Below, in pieces: positions 1 through 10,079 of a DNA stretch of 64,000 bases. The notes beneath the pieces were generated by a model. The model made no database searches and was not told the origin of the DNA. It saw only the letters and a program-made list of their open reading frames with translations. This DNA comes from Lineus longissimus (lineage: Eukaryota > Nemertea > Pilidiophora > Heteronemertea > Lineidae): contig NC_088324.1 of NCBI RefSeq assembly GCF_910592395.1, positions 2,544,001-2,608,000 of the forward strand, read 5' to 3'. The first letter of the stretch is position 1. Each line of letters begins with the position of its first letter. The translations under genes were made by a program, and so were the position numbers.

Positions 1-103
1 GTTATAGACAAGCCGTCAATTATTGATAAAAGCCTGGTTGGCTCGTATTAACCAAATTGAGTGTCTTTTTTATCTAAGTAGTTACTATGCAAAAGAAAGC
101 GGT

Positions 104-805
104 TCATTGTTGGACTGTGGCTGAGTAACAGTAACAAGTTATGACTATGATAAGGTGGGGATCCTCAGTCTTTGGGATCTCGATTGCGTGTATCGTTCCA
201 TCTATCGCCCCAACAGCATCTGGAATAGTATCCCAGTTGCCCCGCAGTTGTTCCCACTCTTCATCGGTCGGCCATGTTATACCGTCGTGAAAATAAGTCC
301 ACAAAACATCTGTCATAAAATAAAGTTCCCTGCAAACAGATTGCTTGCTGATATCAAACATTGCACTCATCGCAACAATGTCTGGATATTTCTTGATCCA
401 ATAGAAAAAAAGTAGTAAACGGTTCTCCACCGACAGCAAATGATCTCGGTACCGTCCTGGCCTGTTTTCCAGAAGGAGCGTAATGTCCTCTACGAGGTGC
501 TGGAAAGAGGCCACTGTCTCACCTGATAGACACCAAAAGTCCATCTGGTGGTTTCTTATCCTGGTAAAGACGTCGTTACCACCGTATGGACCATTTGGTT
601 GATTGGTGAGAACTTCATCAAGTCTTGGAGGCAACGGAGGCGGACGCACTTCTAAATTATGAAATGCTGGTGTAAGCAAAACTGGTGGCGGTGGTATGGG
701 CGGCGGAGCAGCGAACAAAAACATCCTAATTCTCTCCATGGTGAAAGTAGCGTGAGGCCAAGCGACTGCTGGCCAACACAAACCATGGCAATTAAATGTT
801 ATCAA
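104..805 (-). pseudogene. HARBI1-like DDE transposase, N-terminal part
   Basis: The 233-codon minus-strand frame looks like the N-terminal half of a DDE_Tnp_4 (PIF/Harbinger) transposase, the enzyme that cuts and joins transposon ends. A proline-rich leader is followed by a helical segment (FTRIRNHQMDFWCLSGETVA onward) and then GAIDGTIHAIEIP, the usual context of the first catalytic Asp. The frame leaves the homology just after this motif (TEDPHLIIV...) and stops at 104, so the second Asp and the Glu are missing through frameshift, splicing or the window edge. The first residues (before about MERIRMF) may not be coding. A Myb/SANT-like exon lies upstream on the same strand. Confidence 0.65.
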
Positions 806-1123
806 TAATCAATTCAATTTCGGACAAAGGAATGATATTTTATTGACCATTTTCAATGCGTGTCTAATCATGTCACCACAGGGATAAGGCTAGACGCATA
901 ATAAAGGAAAATTGCATGAACCTTCCCATATGGGCGGTCTATTGCCATTGAATGCAATTATTCAGTGCAAAGATCATTGTTATATGGCCGGCCTCCATTC
1001 AGCACTTGGAACGCAAACGTACTCCACGTGACATGTGAAGGCCTATTAGATTAATCCTACTACGCGTCCATGGACGTTGATTTTGGTTCCCGTCCGTCCC
1101 TTACGTTCTGTTATGAGACAGAC

Positions 1124-1351
1124 CTATCGGCACTTTCTAAATCGTTTTATTCTCGATGTAACCTGTTCTTTGGTCCTGTCATGGCAAAGTGCTGTCAGTT
1201 CCTGTGCCATCTTTCTATAGACTTTCCCGTCTTTACTAGTGCCCTCCAGTTGGGCCTGTATATCCTCGCGCTCCCAGATTGTTAGGAAAGGGAGAATCTC
1301 CTCTTCTGCACAATGGTTCATCTCCATTTTCATCAAAATCCGACAAAACAC
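1124..1351 (-). CDS. Myb/SANT-like DNA-binding exon of a Harbinger element (partial)
   Basis: The minus-strand frame encodes EEEILPFLTIWEREDIQAQL followed by a basic RTKEQVTSRIKRFRK end. This is the pattern of the trihelix (Myb/SANT-like DNA-binding domain 4) accessory proteins of PIF/Harbinger transposons, which bind the element ends and help bring in the transposase. A second copy at 35411-35791 differs at few residues and extends further downstream. A full gene was not found; the exon ends near KRFRK. The family identification rests on residue pattern alone. Confidence 0.5.
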   Translation of the reverse strand: MFCRILMKMEMNHCAEEEILPFLTIWEREDIQAQLEGTSKDGKVYRKMAQELTALCHDRTKEQVTSRIKRFRKCR

Positions 1352-2182
1352 GAGAAATAAAATGAGTATAAAAGTTAAATGAATGACCCGCGTGTTGTTT
1401 TGGTAGGCTACTTCCGAGCATACGCCGTGCGCACTTGTATTCAGTGATCGGCGTGTAACCTATCGCCGATCCTAAATAACTATTATCTTCGGTATCATTG
1501 GTATTCCACTACAGAAAACTCCAGTGCCGATCCGGAACCCACCGAAACCCACCGATGATCGCCGGGTATAATAAACCCGGTGTTATTAGCTCCGGGCCAA
1601 TTTAACCCGGAGATCATGTAATGGAATCAGAATGAACTCGGACACACACCAGACACACACCGCAGTTTCCTATAGTGGAAGTACCACAATGCTGTTGCCC
1701 ACCCTTTTGTCCATTCCGATTGAACAATGTTGAGTGGCAACCAGCGACATGGCGTACAATATCTAAGGAGGCTTAGCTTGCATATCGAGAAAAAAATTCT
1801 TAGATCGGTGAGTTTAGAGTATAAGTAATGAAACACATACCATCGCAGAATTTCTCGAAGTGCATATAATTAGCCTGATCTGTATCGATGCATGATTGAA
1901 ACGAATTCTTATCTGTAAGGGTATGGCGACTGACTCGGCTGAAATCACATTGCATTCCGAAAGATTCAGATGATTTGATCAATGATTGGTACAGATCACG
2001 TCCTTCTGTGTTTCTTTTTTTACAACAAAAGTCGAAAGAAAGGCATTGAAAGTTATATTTATTATAACGGCATGATTTCAAGCAATGTATCAGCGGTAAA
2101 GAGTGCAGCCTTTCGTCGTCGTGGCCAACTATAAAAGCGACTGATATGCATCTAAATTTGATTTTACGTTTTGGACAATGAG

Positions 2183-3062
2183 CTGTAATTAAGAGATTGT
2201 AGATTAACCCTTTGAGAAAGGCGTAAATTGTGTAGCAATTATTTTACAGTTAGGAAAGTATTCCTGGCGGATTTCAGTGCTTCTTCACGTTTACATAGAT
2301 TTTTGCATTTTCTCCTCTGTACTGCTTATTTCGGGATGAACTTTGATGAAGTCTTCAGGTTTTTTTATTCATGTATACAACAGAATGTGCTTACATTCAT
2401 TAACAAATATCTCTTATACTAAACCGAAACCCCAAAAAATCGTCAAAGGGCTGCGATGAAGAGTTTTTTTTTCGATTGACTTGCAATTTCCTAACTCGGA
2501 AATTTGTTCTGGTCCCAATATTTGATTTAGGAAAAGCCATAAATTTGCCCAGTAGTTTTCGCTATGAAGCCGACTAAAGGTATTGCGTAATTTTACTGGG
2601 TGACGGCGTCACGCAGGGATACATTTTTTAAAAATTTATTGCTTATCATCATGATATCAGAATACAAAAATATCAATTCATGCTAATGTGCCATGTTTTC
2701 TCTTAAGTTTACCAATGCTTTCCTCTTCTCTTAGCACTGTAAATGAATGCTGAATGTAGCATGTCAAAAAAGTTAACATTAACATTCGCATATTGAAGAA
2801 ATATGCGGTGGTGGACAATTTAACTTCCTGTAAAAAAAATAAAATAAAATCCAATATGAATATCAGAAAGAGAGCCAAGTCACTTGGAGAAAAGAGTCTG
2901 CTGCGGAACATGTAATAGCAATGAACACCTTGTGTGCAATGACTAACGATTTTCATCGTGGCTGTCGTTCAGAAGAACCTACCCGATATCAAAAAATAAA
3001 ATTATTCAACAGTTTTTTTCTGATCAGGGAGGGTATGCTCTGAGTTGCCTCTTTAGCTTTAG
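2183..3062. other. Unit 1 intronic sequence between exons A and B and beyond
   Basis: Shared noncoding sequence of the tandem units; the equivalents are near 15.84-16.79, 28.13-29.07 and 37.09-38.02 kb. It contains candidate exon B on the minus strand. Unit 1 carries the variant ending in a GGGCTGC tract near 2446-2456, as unit 4 does, whereas units 2 and 3 have a different version. Apart from exon B I see no coding signal; the short open frames here are not conserved as proteins. Confidence 0.5.
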
Positions 3063-4555
3063 ACGTAATGACGACATTTTCATGAGCTTAGAAACTATTA
3101 ATTTCAACTTAACCACGTAGCTATGAATAATTTGAATACTTTCCAACAGAAATCTATATGAAATGCGCAATATTGGTGAACAGAACGCCGTTTGAAACAA
3201 CAGTGCGTCATCGTTTTCTTCAACGCATTTTCAGTATGCCCGAGGTGAAACTCGGCCCTTTTCATCAAATTTGGTATCCCATGACAACGGAGGTGTCCTC
3301 TTCGAGAATCCAGTCCGAGTTTTTGCACATATTACAAATAAATGCCTTGACTACCTGAAAATACTATCTGTTCGGCATTCCCAAGGTCAGTTTTGCTTGC
3401 AGCGCGAATGCAAAAAGACCAGTTGCGCTTAAAGGGGTACCTTTTTTAAGTGCAGTTTCCGCCAAATGTGAACACTGCGGTGGCACAAGGCATGAATTGC
3501 CTTGCCCAAGGACTAAACAAATATGCTTCTATATGATATATGTTGATTATATGAATAGCTTGATTCTTTCCGGATAAGAATATGCATGTTTTGCAGTATG
3601 TGATTGACGCTGAACGTGATTATTTTGCACAATTGAGGCGTTCTATATATTTCGACGTATGGGATAATATTAGTTTGACACAATTTGAGCAGATTGTCAT
3701 AGTGCATATGATATTTCTAGATGGTCGTTCCAGCCTTTCCTTTTGAGGAAACCAGTGTTGTCGGGTATCAGGAGACTTGTAGGAGGCTGCAGTTTTATCA
3801 TATGTTAAAAAAGGCTGTTAGGGTAATGTCGACCTTACCTTAAGGTTTCATTAGGGAGTTTTTTTTATTCATGCGCGGCCCCCCTCCCCCCTCACCGTAG
3901 TTCCTAAAATCATTGATTTCTCGGTCCTTACAGTATGTCAGTGTTGATTCAGCAGTTGTTTTTGGCAAAGACAAGGTTTTTTTGGAATTTCTGAAACCTA
4001 GAGCGCTACTTAATAGGCGGCTAACAAGAAACTACGCATTTATACTGTTGTTGCCGACGTATGTGTACACTGAACTTGGGATGTGCGTCGGCCCCGTGTT
4101 GAAATGCCGTCCAGTGCCAGTTGGTGCGTTTTTCGCTGATTTGTGCACAATTCAACATATCTCAAAAGTTCAATGGTTGACCCTCGATTTGTTTTTGATA
4201 TTTGTGTAGCGTAAGCAACTGTCTTTCATGGGAGAATGGTCACTGTAAGAATTATTCAGGAAGAAATGTATAATATTTGGGTTTTTTCGTGATTGTCCGG
4301 CCCAATTGGCAATATTGCCCTTTGGGATGGTGAACAGATCTAGGAGCAAATGCGACGCTTATGATTTATTTAAAGAAATAAAATGCCCGATGTAACATCC
4401 TGCAGAATTAGGGGAATCGGGCGTTTCCAGTGATATACAGCACAAATGGGTTGTCCTCATGCATTCACTTTGGAAATGCATTTTAAAATATATGTTACGT
4501 CCTGTTAATGGGCACGTCATCATCGCGTTCATTTGGGAAAAACTCCCTAACGAGA
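3063..4555. mobile_element. 1.49 kb insertion found only in unit 1
   Basis: Units 2, 3 and 4 read continuously through CTCTTTAGCTTTAGGTGTCGC. Unit 1 has 1.49 kb here, flanked by CTTTAG on both sides (3057-3062 and 4556-4561), consistent with a 6-bp target duplication. No terminal inverted repeat is evident. Inside, TTAGGGAGTTTTT near 3850 is mirrored by AAAAACTCCCTAA at 4540-4552. Broken frames look formerly coding: a plus-strand frame around 3465-3520 gives CEHCGGTRHELPC, a zinc-knuckle-like cluster, and 3913-4209 is a 98-codon open frame. Element class and origin are unknown. Confidence 0.55.
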
Positions 4556-6321
4556 CTTTAGGTGTCGCTTTGCTCACTTTCTGCATTGGGTCCACCCCAC
4601 ACCCAAACAGCGACACTTAAGACTTATCAAAACTGTGAAAATACAAATAAACAACCAGCTTCTATCGATACTCAGCCCAATAAAGTGTGGTTAAATGACC
4701 CGTCCTATTATTCAGTATCATCGCATTTCGCGTCAAGCACCGTTAACAAAGGAGGTCTCGTCACTTGCCGTGTGACATGCCAATGAATTTGGTGTGTGTT
4801 AATTCATCCGAAAAATTGTGAAAATGAGTTATATACAATAAGAAAACCAAACGAGTGTGTTTTTCCTAGCAGAAATATCACATGAATGGTTGTCGTTTTC
4901 TGTTTATCACATACCACCACTACGATTTATGAGGGATTTGTAGCTCGAGTCATCGCAAATTTCATTCCCAGTCAGTTGGCCGCGCCCCCATTTCCGCGTA
5001 ATTCTCTCTGCGCTATGACGTCACTGCATATAATTACGAGCTCATTATCGCGTACATTTAGGCGTGAAAAATAAGAAGTCGAAAATCGATCCTTAACTTG
5101 CCAAAATCTTTCTGAATGACATGTAAACTGAAATATTATTCTAGATGAAACATTAATTAGTAGTTTCATTAAGAAAAAAGTGTAAAAAGTCCTGAGATTT
5201 GCTGTTTACGTGACTTTGAACAGCGGTCGTCGCCTGAAAATGTGAAATTTTTTCACGTAATTTTGTTGAATAAATGCACGTAACTCATCAAAAACATCAC
5301 GCGTGCTCGGATGTAATGACTGATATTTATTGTTATATGTATTTTTGACTGAATAAAACGATAGTAAAAATGATTATATCCGTCGCACGGCTGGAAAATA
5401 CGTTTAAATTGCCTCTGATTTTTGTCAGAAAATGTTGCAGCCGGATTTAGGTTCCGACCACACCCGAAGTTGAGCCGAAGAGGCCCGAACACTAGGATCG
5501 CCACCATCGCTACAAACGTGTTCTAGGATACTGATTATGAAAACTTGTCCAATAGCCCATCCTGCTGTCCCATCCCTCCTTTCATGAGACCACCATTGCC
5601 CAAATTTAATGACAAAATGATGCAAAGAAGAAACTTAACATTAAAGATAACTAATCCTCTCTTCTGCATCTTGAAACTCTTTAACAGTGAAACGCTAACA
5701 TTGAAACAAGAACACCAATAACAAACAGACAGTCAATTGTTGAAGGGTGTAAAACACAATGCCAAATTCAAATTTTTGCAAGTGGTGCTGTTGAACTTTT
5801 CAAGTGGAAGGAATCAAACTTATTTTTATTCGTGACGTTATTTGCTAATGATTGTTTACACCACTCAACAGCTTGACATGTTCATCAAACCCGATTGACT
5901 TGAGAAGTGAAAGTATTAGCTGAAAGATAAAGCAGATTTTTCCTGAATGACAACATCATGGATGTACAATTACAACAGACAAATTGATGACAAACTTCAA
6001 GTCAAACCAATCACAATCTTGCAAGAAGATGTCCTGTAATAGGTTAAGTTTACAGCTTTAACACTGGCATTGGTCATGCTGCTCAAATTACATACTTTAT
6101 CAGCTTTTTGGTATTATCTTTTACTGATACAGCAACTCTAAAAATGAGATGATGGCAAGTTCTGTGCGCGATGTGTGGCACAAAATAACTCGTGTGGGGG
6201 TACTGATGAGGCTATTCCCGGCTTTATAAGCATCATTGATGGCTTGGAAGCCCGTTCAGACCCAGGCCAGGGTCAGGGAAAATAAACTATCCATCCAAAG
6301 GTCGTCCAAAATTACCAGACA

Positions 6322-6648
6322 ATGCCTATTATTGAGCCATGTCACGTAGTAGGCCCTGGTGTTTTGGACCGTGAAGATCCACATTGTAATGTGTACATGT
6401 ATATGATTTCTTTTCCAGAACTATGGCAGCCTTTTACAGGCAAATCTGGCAAAAAAGTACCTAAACATAGGCAACTAAAATTACCAAACAAACAAGAGAT
6501 ATATCATTATGAGAAAGTTTATTTTCACAGAGGATATACAGAGAAATTTCTAAAGAATCAGCCGGATTGCCCAACAGTAGTAGTAGACATCTCAGTCACC
6601 TGGATCTTTTCGGAAGTGAAGCATCATGGCTCATGCTTTACTGTTTGA
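6322..6648 (+). CDS. Unknown 108-aa ORF inside the CAGTCAG element
   Basis: An ATG-started frame of 108 codons. The product is rich in Lys, His, Tyr and Pro (for example WQPFTGKSGKKVPKHRQLKL), with a C-terminal CPTVVVDISVTWIFSE segment. I recognise no family. The same frame is open in the second element copy (18828-19148), which has a 6-base in-frame deletion and about seven substitutions, silent and replacement in similar number, so selection is not evident. It may be a transposon accessory gene, a captured host exon or chance. Upstream sequence shows no obvious further exon. Confidence 0.35.
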   Translation: MPIIEPCHVVGPGVLDREDPHCNVYMYMISFPELWQPFTGKSGKKVPKHRQLKLPNKQEIYHYEKVYFHRGYTEKFLKNQPDCPTVVVDISVTWIFSEVKHHGSCFTV

Positions 6649-7479
6649 GCACATCCACACACATCGATAGTATTCCTGGTCAATATCAATGACGATATGG
6701 TGGAACACATGACATACCTCCAGTCTCTTAACATAACATAACACTCACTCAGTCACTGTCACTCTGACATGTCTGATGACTATTCTACCGGAAGCTTTAT
6801 CAAAAGGCTCAAAATCATCTGGTCATTTGGCCACAAGTTGTAGAAATTATAGTCAGACTAAGCATATTCATCAACGGAACTCAAACAGGCTACTATCATG
6901 CCATTCTCACTTTTAACCACAATTTTTTTGAGACACGCTGTGCATTAAAATATTTTTACAATATTGCGTCGTGCGCGCAATTGCGCGAAAAACGGCTTGA
7001 TTAACATCACGTGATCCAAAACATCATAAATATTAATGAGATTTCTTCGAAAAATCACCAAATTAAGTGCCAAAAAAGAAATATTTAGGAAACCGGGTGC
7101 TCAAATGTTTTAAAAGATATGAATTCATTTAGGATTGGTCAACCACTTCGCAAAAAATCAATTACCAAATATCGTCGCAAAGTGGGAAAATATCTTTGAG
7201 TGAGGTATGTTCAGCGAAGATTGCGAAAATATCATCTTTCGAAAAATTGATCAAACTCGGTTGATTTTGCTCGGAATTTGATGAAATAAACACCAATTTT
7301 TTCTTTCAATAACTGACAATTTCGCCATTTTTGATCAATCGCTCTCCCCGAACAGTCGTGCATGCTACAGAGGTTTTAGTCTCTGCCACAAATATGGCGC
7401 GAGTTAGTACCAAATTTTTACCGATAGGTGACAGTAGCAGCGCAACGCAGAGAAAAACGCTTTTTGAGCGCTGCGAACA

Positions 7480-7498
7480 GGGGGGGGGGGGGGGGGGG
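7480..7498. repeat. Poly-G tract
   Basis: A run of about 18 G near the right terminus of the CAGTCAG element. The sister copy has only a short G-rich stretch (GGGGGCGCGG near 19987), so the run seems to have expanded within the terminal inverted repeat. Length is likely unstable and prone to sequencing error. Confidence 0.9.
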
Positions 7499-9103
7499 CA
7501 ACTGCCTGTTCCCGTAAATCCAACACCCAAAGTGCGTCTTGCGTCGCAAGGACGTAAATGACGCGATGACGTTACCACAACAAAACAATCGAATCAATTG
7601 TTTTGCCAAGTCTGAAATGTCGCAATTTTTATCAGATTGATTTATTTGTATCAATTTAATTGTATCAAAACCTCGATATCGTCTTGGCATGTGATACAAG
7701 TGTTGTATGAACGTGCAAGTATTTTCTGCCTGGTAACTACAATTAAAGGCATCCTCTGAACATGTGTCGAAACAGTTCAAGAAAATGCAAACAACTAATT
7801 CGCAAGTTCTCAGATACATCTCAATTTTTCCTGGTCGAATTATTATGACAACATGAAGAAGATCGAGGACTATTAGAACAAAAGTGCATTAAATCCTTTC
7901 GGCACCATTTAAATTACCCTTTTTAAACTCTGTTAAAACTTGATTCTTTTTCTCTACAAATTAGATCGATATCCCGTGGGGAAAGAGAGTGGCCGTTCGG
8001 ACGCTGATTCGCCAGGGTAATATATATGTTTCGAACTTTATCAAGAACAGGACAAAAAACAATCGAATATTACACTTGAATTACAAAGTGTTCTTGCCTT
8101 TCGACCAGAATGTATAAAATTGTCACCAATGTTGACTCTTCGCCGTCACTACAAGGTTCGTTCTTGATCATACCAAACAAATATCCTTTGCTTAAACCCA
8201 AAAAAACTACCACCAACTTATGCGTGAAAATCGCAACACATCGAAGAGAGCTGAAGCGCCAATGTGTTCCAGTTGAAAGAAAAAAACACCTCAGACGTAT
8301 TTCCTTCTCAATTGGTCAACAATCAATACTTACTTCTCATCGACTGGGATATCTTATGGATTGTAGAAAATACAACACTGGTAGACTCAATTTACTTACA
8401 TTGTCTGCGCCGATTACCGTAAACAAATACTTTATCAATAGAGCCATCAACCTTAAAATGTCCAGGATTCCTTAGCCCACACCTGCGATATATTAAATAC
8501 ACAAGCTTAGCTCGACAGGTCTACGCGAGGTTCTATACCAATTAGTGTGATATGCAACATACTATACGCATATAGACGTACACATTCGACAAAAATTGAA
8601 GCCGTTTAATAGTAGCACATATCGATTAGTATCGAAGGAATAAAGACAAAAAATGAATTGGTCTTTCAAAAATATTGAACATCTGTGCGAACAAAATATT
8701 ATTTAGTTTACTGTGATGTTTTACATGTATATGTACATGAAACTCATATTTCTTCTCAGAAAAAGCAATGAGACATTGAAGGAATGGAAGGCCTGGGAAT
8801 TATGCCACTCAAAGACCACAGAACATTCAGCCGATGTTATACAGAAGATTGATACAATTATGATGTAATGATAAACATGTTTCTCACATTGTCTGGTAAA
8901 ACGCCTCAATCAGATACAGAGTGTCGAACTTTTGAAAATCTCACCATGGCACTTAAAGGAGTGGTTGGGATGCAACCGCCAAGGTAGAACTTCACCGGGA
9001 TCGAGAAATTCCTTCAACGTTGTATCAAAACACATATATTGCCAATGATGAGTTCCAACTAGCTGGCCAAAACACGAGTCCCAAAGAATGCTAAAGGCAT
9101 TCG

Positions 9104-9717
9104 CCGTTCGTTAAGAAAATTGAAATTTGGAATTGAATCAGAAGAAAATACAATTGTTAAGTTAGTCCTAGGTATAATTCTGTCAAATCCGACACTTCTC
9201 TGTTATGTATATTTTATATTGATCATAGCAGGTGACATTGAATTGAACCCAGGTCCTGTCGATCACAACCAAAAATTCCAACAAAAGTCCACTCTCCTTC
9301 TGTACAATAAACTGCCGCAGTATGCTGAGTGACCCTAGAATATTGGATCATATAAAGGCCCTAGCCGAGACCTATACTACAACTACTCATTAATAGCACT
9401 AACAGAAACTTGGTTAGATGACTCCATAGATGACTATATTAGAATTAATGGATATAAGGTGATTCGTTTAGATAGAAATAGTAATGGTGGCGGTGTCGCT
9501 CTCTGCGTAAAAAATAAACTTGTCACTAAATGTTTGGACTATCTGTACAATGATGAATTTGAGGCACTTTGGATTCAAATTAGCTTGAAAGATAAAAAAA
9601 ATATATTTTCTGTTCACTATTGTGCCCGAGATATATCAGAAAATGCGGACAGGTCAACTAATTACATTGACTACTTCCAAAACTGCCTTGATGGTATCAA
9701 TGATCCACATCCAACTG
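9104..9717 (+). pseudogene. Non-LTR retrotransposon: 2A-like leader and endonuclease start (unit 1)
   Basis: The frame from 9120 encodes a hydrophobic segment (LVLGIILSNPTLLCYVYFIL) followed by AGDIELNPGP (9231-9257). This matches the D-x-E-x-N-P-G-P 2A consensus, which makes ribosomes skip one peptide bond. Such 2A motifs are known at the N-terminus of ORF2 in some APE-type LINEs. After a 1-base frameshift the apurinic-like endonuclease begins, with LTETWLDD (metal-binding Glu) and a GGGVALCVK strand. The gene is interrupted at 9718-9720 by a Harbinger transposon and resumes at 12734. Frameshifts make it inactive. Confidence 0.75.
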
Positions 9718-10079
9718 TAAAGGCTTGTACCCACGGACGCGATTTTCCTTGCTTTTGCCGCCGCGGAAAGTCGCAGCGACAATCGCAAAGAATGGTTCCT
9801 AGTCAATTCAGTACATGTGTTCCCACTTGAGCGATGCTACAAAATCCAAGCGATTTCTCGTGCTTTCTCGTGCTTGGCCTTGCGCGCTACCTAATTGAGA
9901 TTGCAAAAAGGGCAATCTATGCGACAAATCGCGGCGACCGTTTAGGTCATTTTGACTCAAGTAACTACCTTTGGGTTATTGACAGACAGAATTACGTAAT
10001 GATTTGCGGGCTTGTGTCCACAAATAGTCCTCAACTGTTCACTTGGTCATCATTTTGGGTCCGTCATCACCAACTCGAC

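Larger units (their letters stand above)
1..1683 (-). mobile_element. PIF/Harbinger element, cut by the window start
   Basis: The segment holds a HARBI1-like transposase fragment and a Myb/SANT-like exon, both on the minus strand, the usual two-gene content of PIF/Harbinger transposons. Its right end carries the 11-bp sequence TAGTGGAAGTA (1673-1683). That sequence and the preceding ~560 bp recur at 35567-36123, where a shorter relative also has the matching left terminus TACTTCCACTA. The left end lies outside the window. The right flank (from 1684 to the shared unit sequence) matches that of the copy near 36124, so both appear to descend from one insertion present before unit duplication. 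Confidence 0.65.
4969..7508. mobile_element. CAGTCAG DNA transposon, copy 1 (2540 bp)
   Basis: The element starts with CAGTCAGTTGGCCGCG and ends with the degraded complement (…CAACTGCCTG), after an expanded poly-G tract. It is flanked by TTCC on both sides (4965-4968, 7509-7512). Unit 4 has the uninterrupted site (ATTTCATTCCCGAAAATCC, near 39118), so the boundaries and 4-bp target duplication are well supported. It lies inside candidate exon E3 of gene copy 1. A second copy is at 17480-20007 at a different site. It carries one 108-codon frame and no transposase I recognise, so it may be non-autonomous. Superfamily unassigned. Confidence 0.85.
1841..8892 (-). pseudogene. Apple/PAN-like cysteine-rich gene, tandem copy 1 (disrupted)
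   Basis: Candidate exons in transcript order: E1 8892-8737, E2 8482-8400, E2b 8003-7958, E3' (P1) 7830-7730, E3 7611-7509 plus 4968-4915, B 2827-2713, A 2182-1841. Exon A (phase 1-1, acceptor TTACAG, donor GTATGT) is fully open. It has an apple/PAN-like cysteine pattern around HCLKSCRYNKYNFQCLSFDF and ends at FEKFCD. This copy is broken. A 2.54 kb transposon splits E3, E3 has a 1-base deletion and B an 11-base deletion. P1 has a 2-base deletion and a GC instead of a GT donor. No terminal exon is visible downstream, where a Harbinger element lies. E1 encodes a hydrophobic stretch (IIIVSIFCITSA) like a signal peptide, but with no in-frame ATG. Extracellular function is inferred only. Confidence 0.5.

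Noticed and set aside
2678-2956. Minus-strand frame with a hydrophobic run (LALFLIFILDF) repeated in all units
   Set aside because: The hydrophobic run is the polypyrimidine tract upstream of the exon B acceptor read as protein; only the part after the AG looks exonic.
7331-7561. Frame with a poly-Gly run
   Set aside because: The glycines come from the poly-G tract at the transposon end; no other coding signal.
8110-8475. 121-codon plus-strand frame, also open in unit 3
   Set aside because: It lies antisense to candidate exon E2 and its intron, is broken in units 2 and 4, and has no domain. Similarity simply reflects unit duplication.
9231-9257. 2A motif as sign of an integrated picorna-like virus
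   Set aside because: It is followed by an APE-type endonuclease and LINE linker and recurs in the tandem units; a LINE origin explains it.
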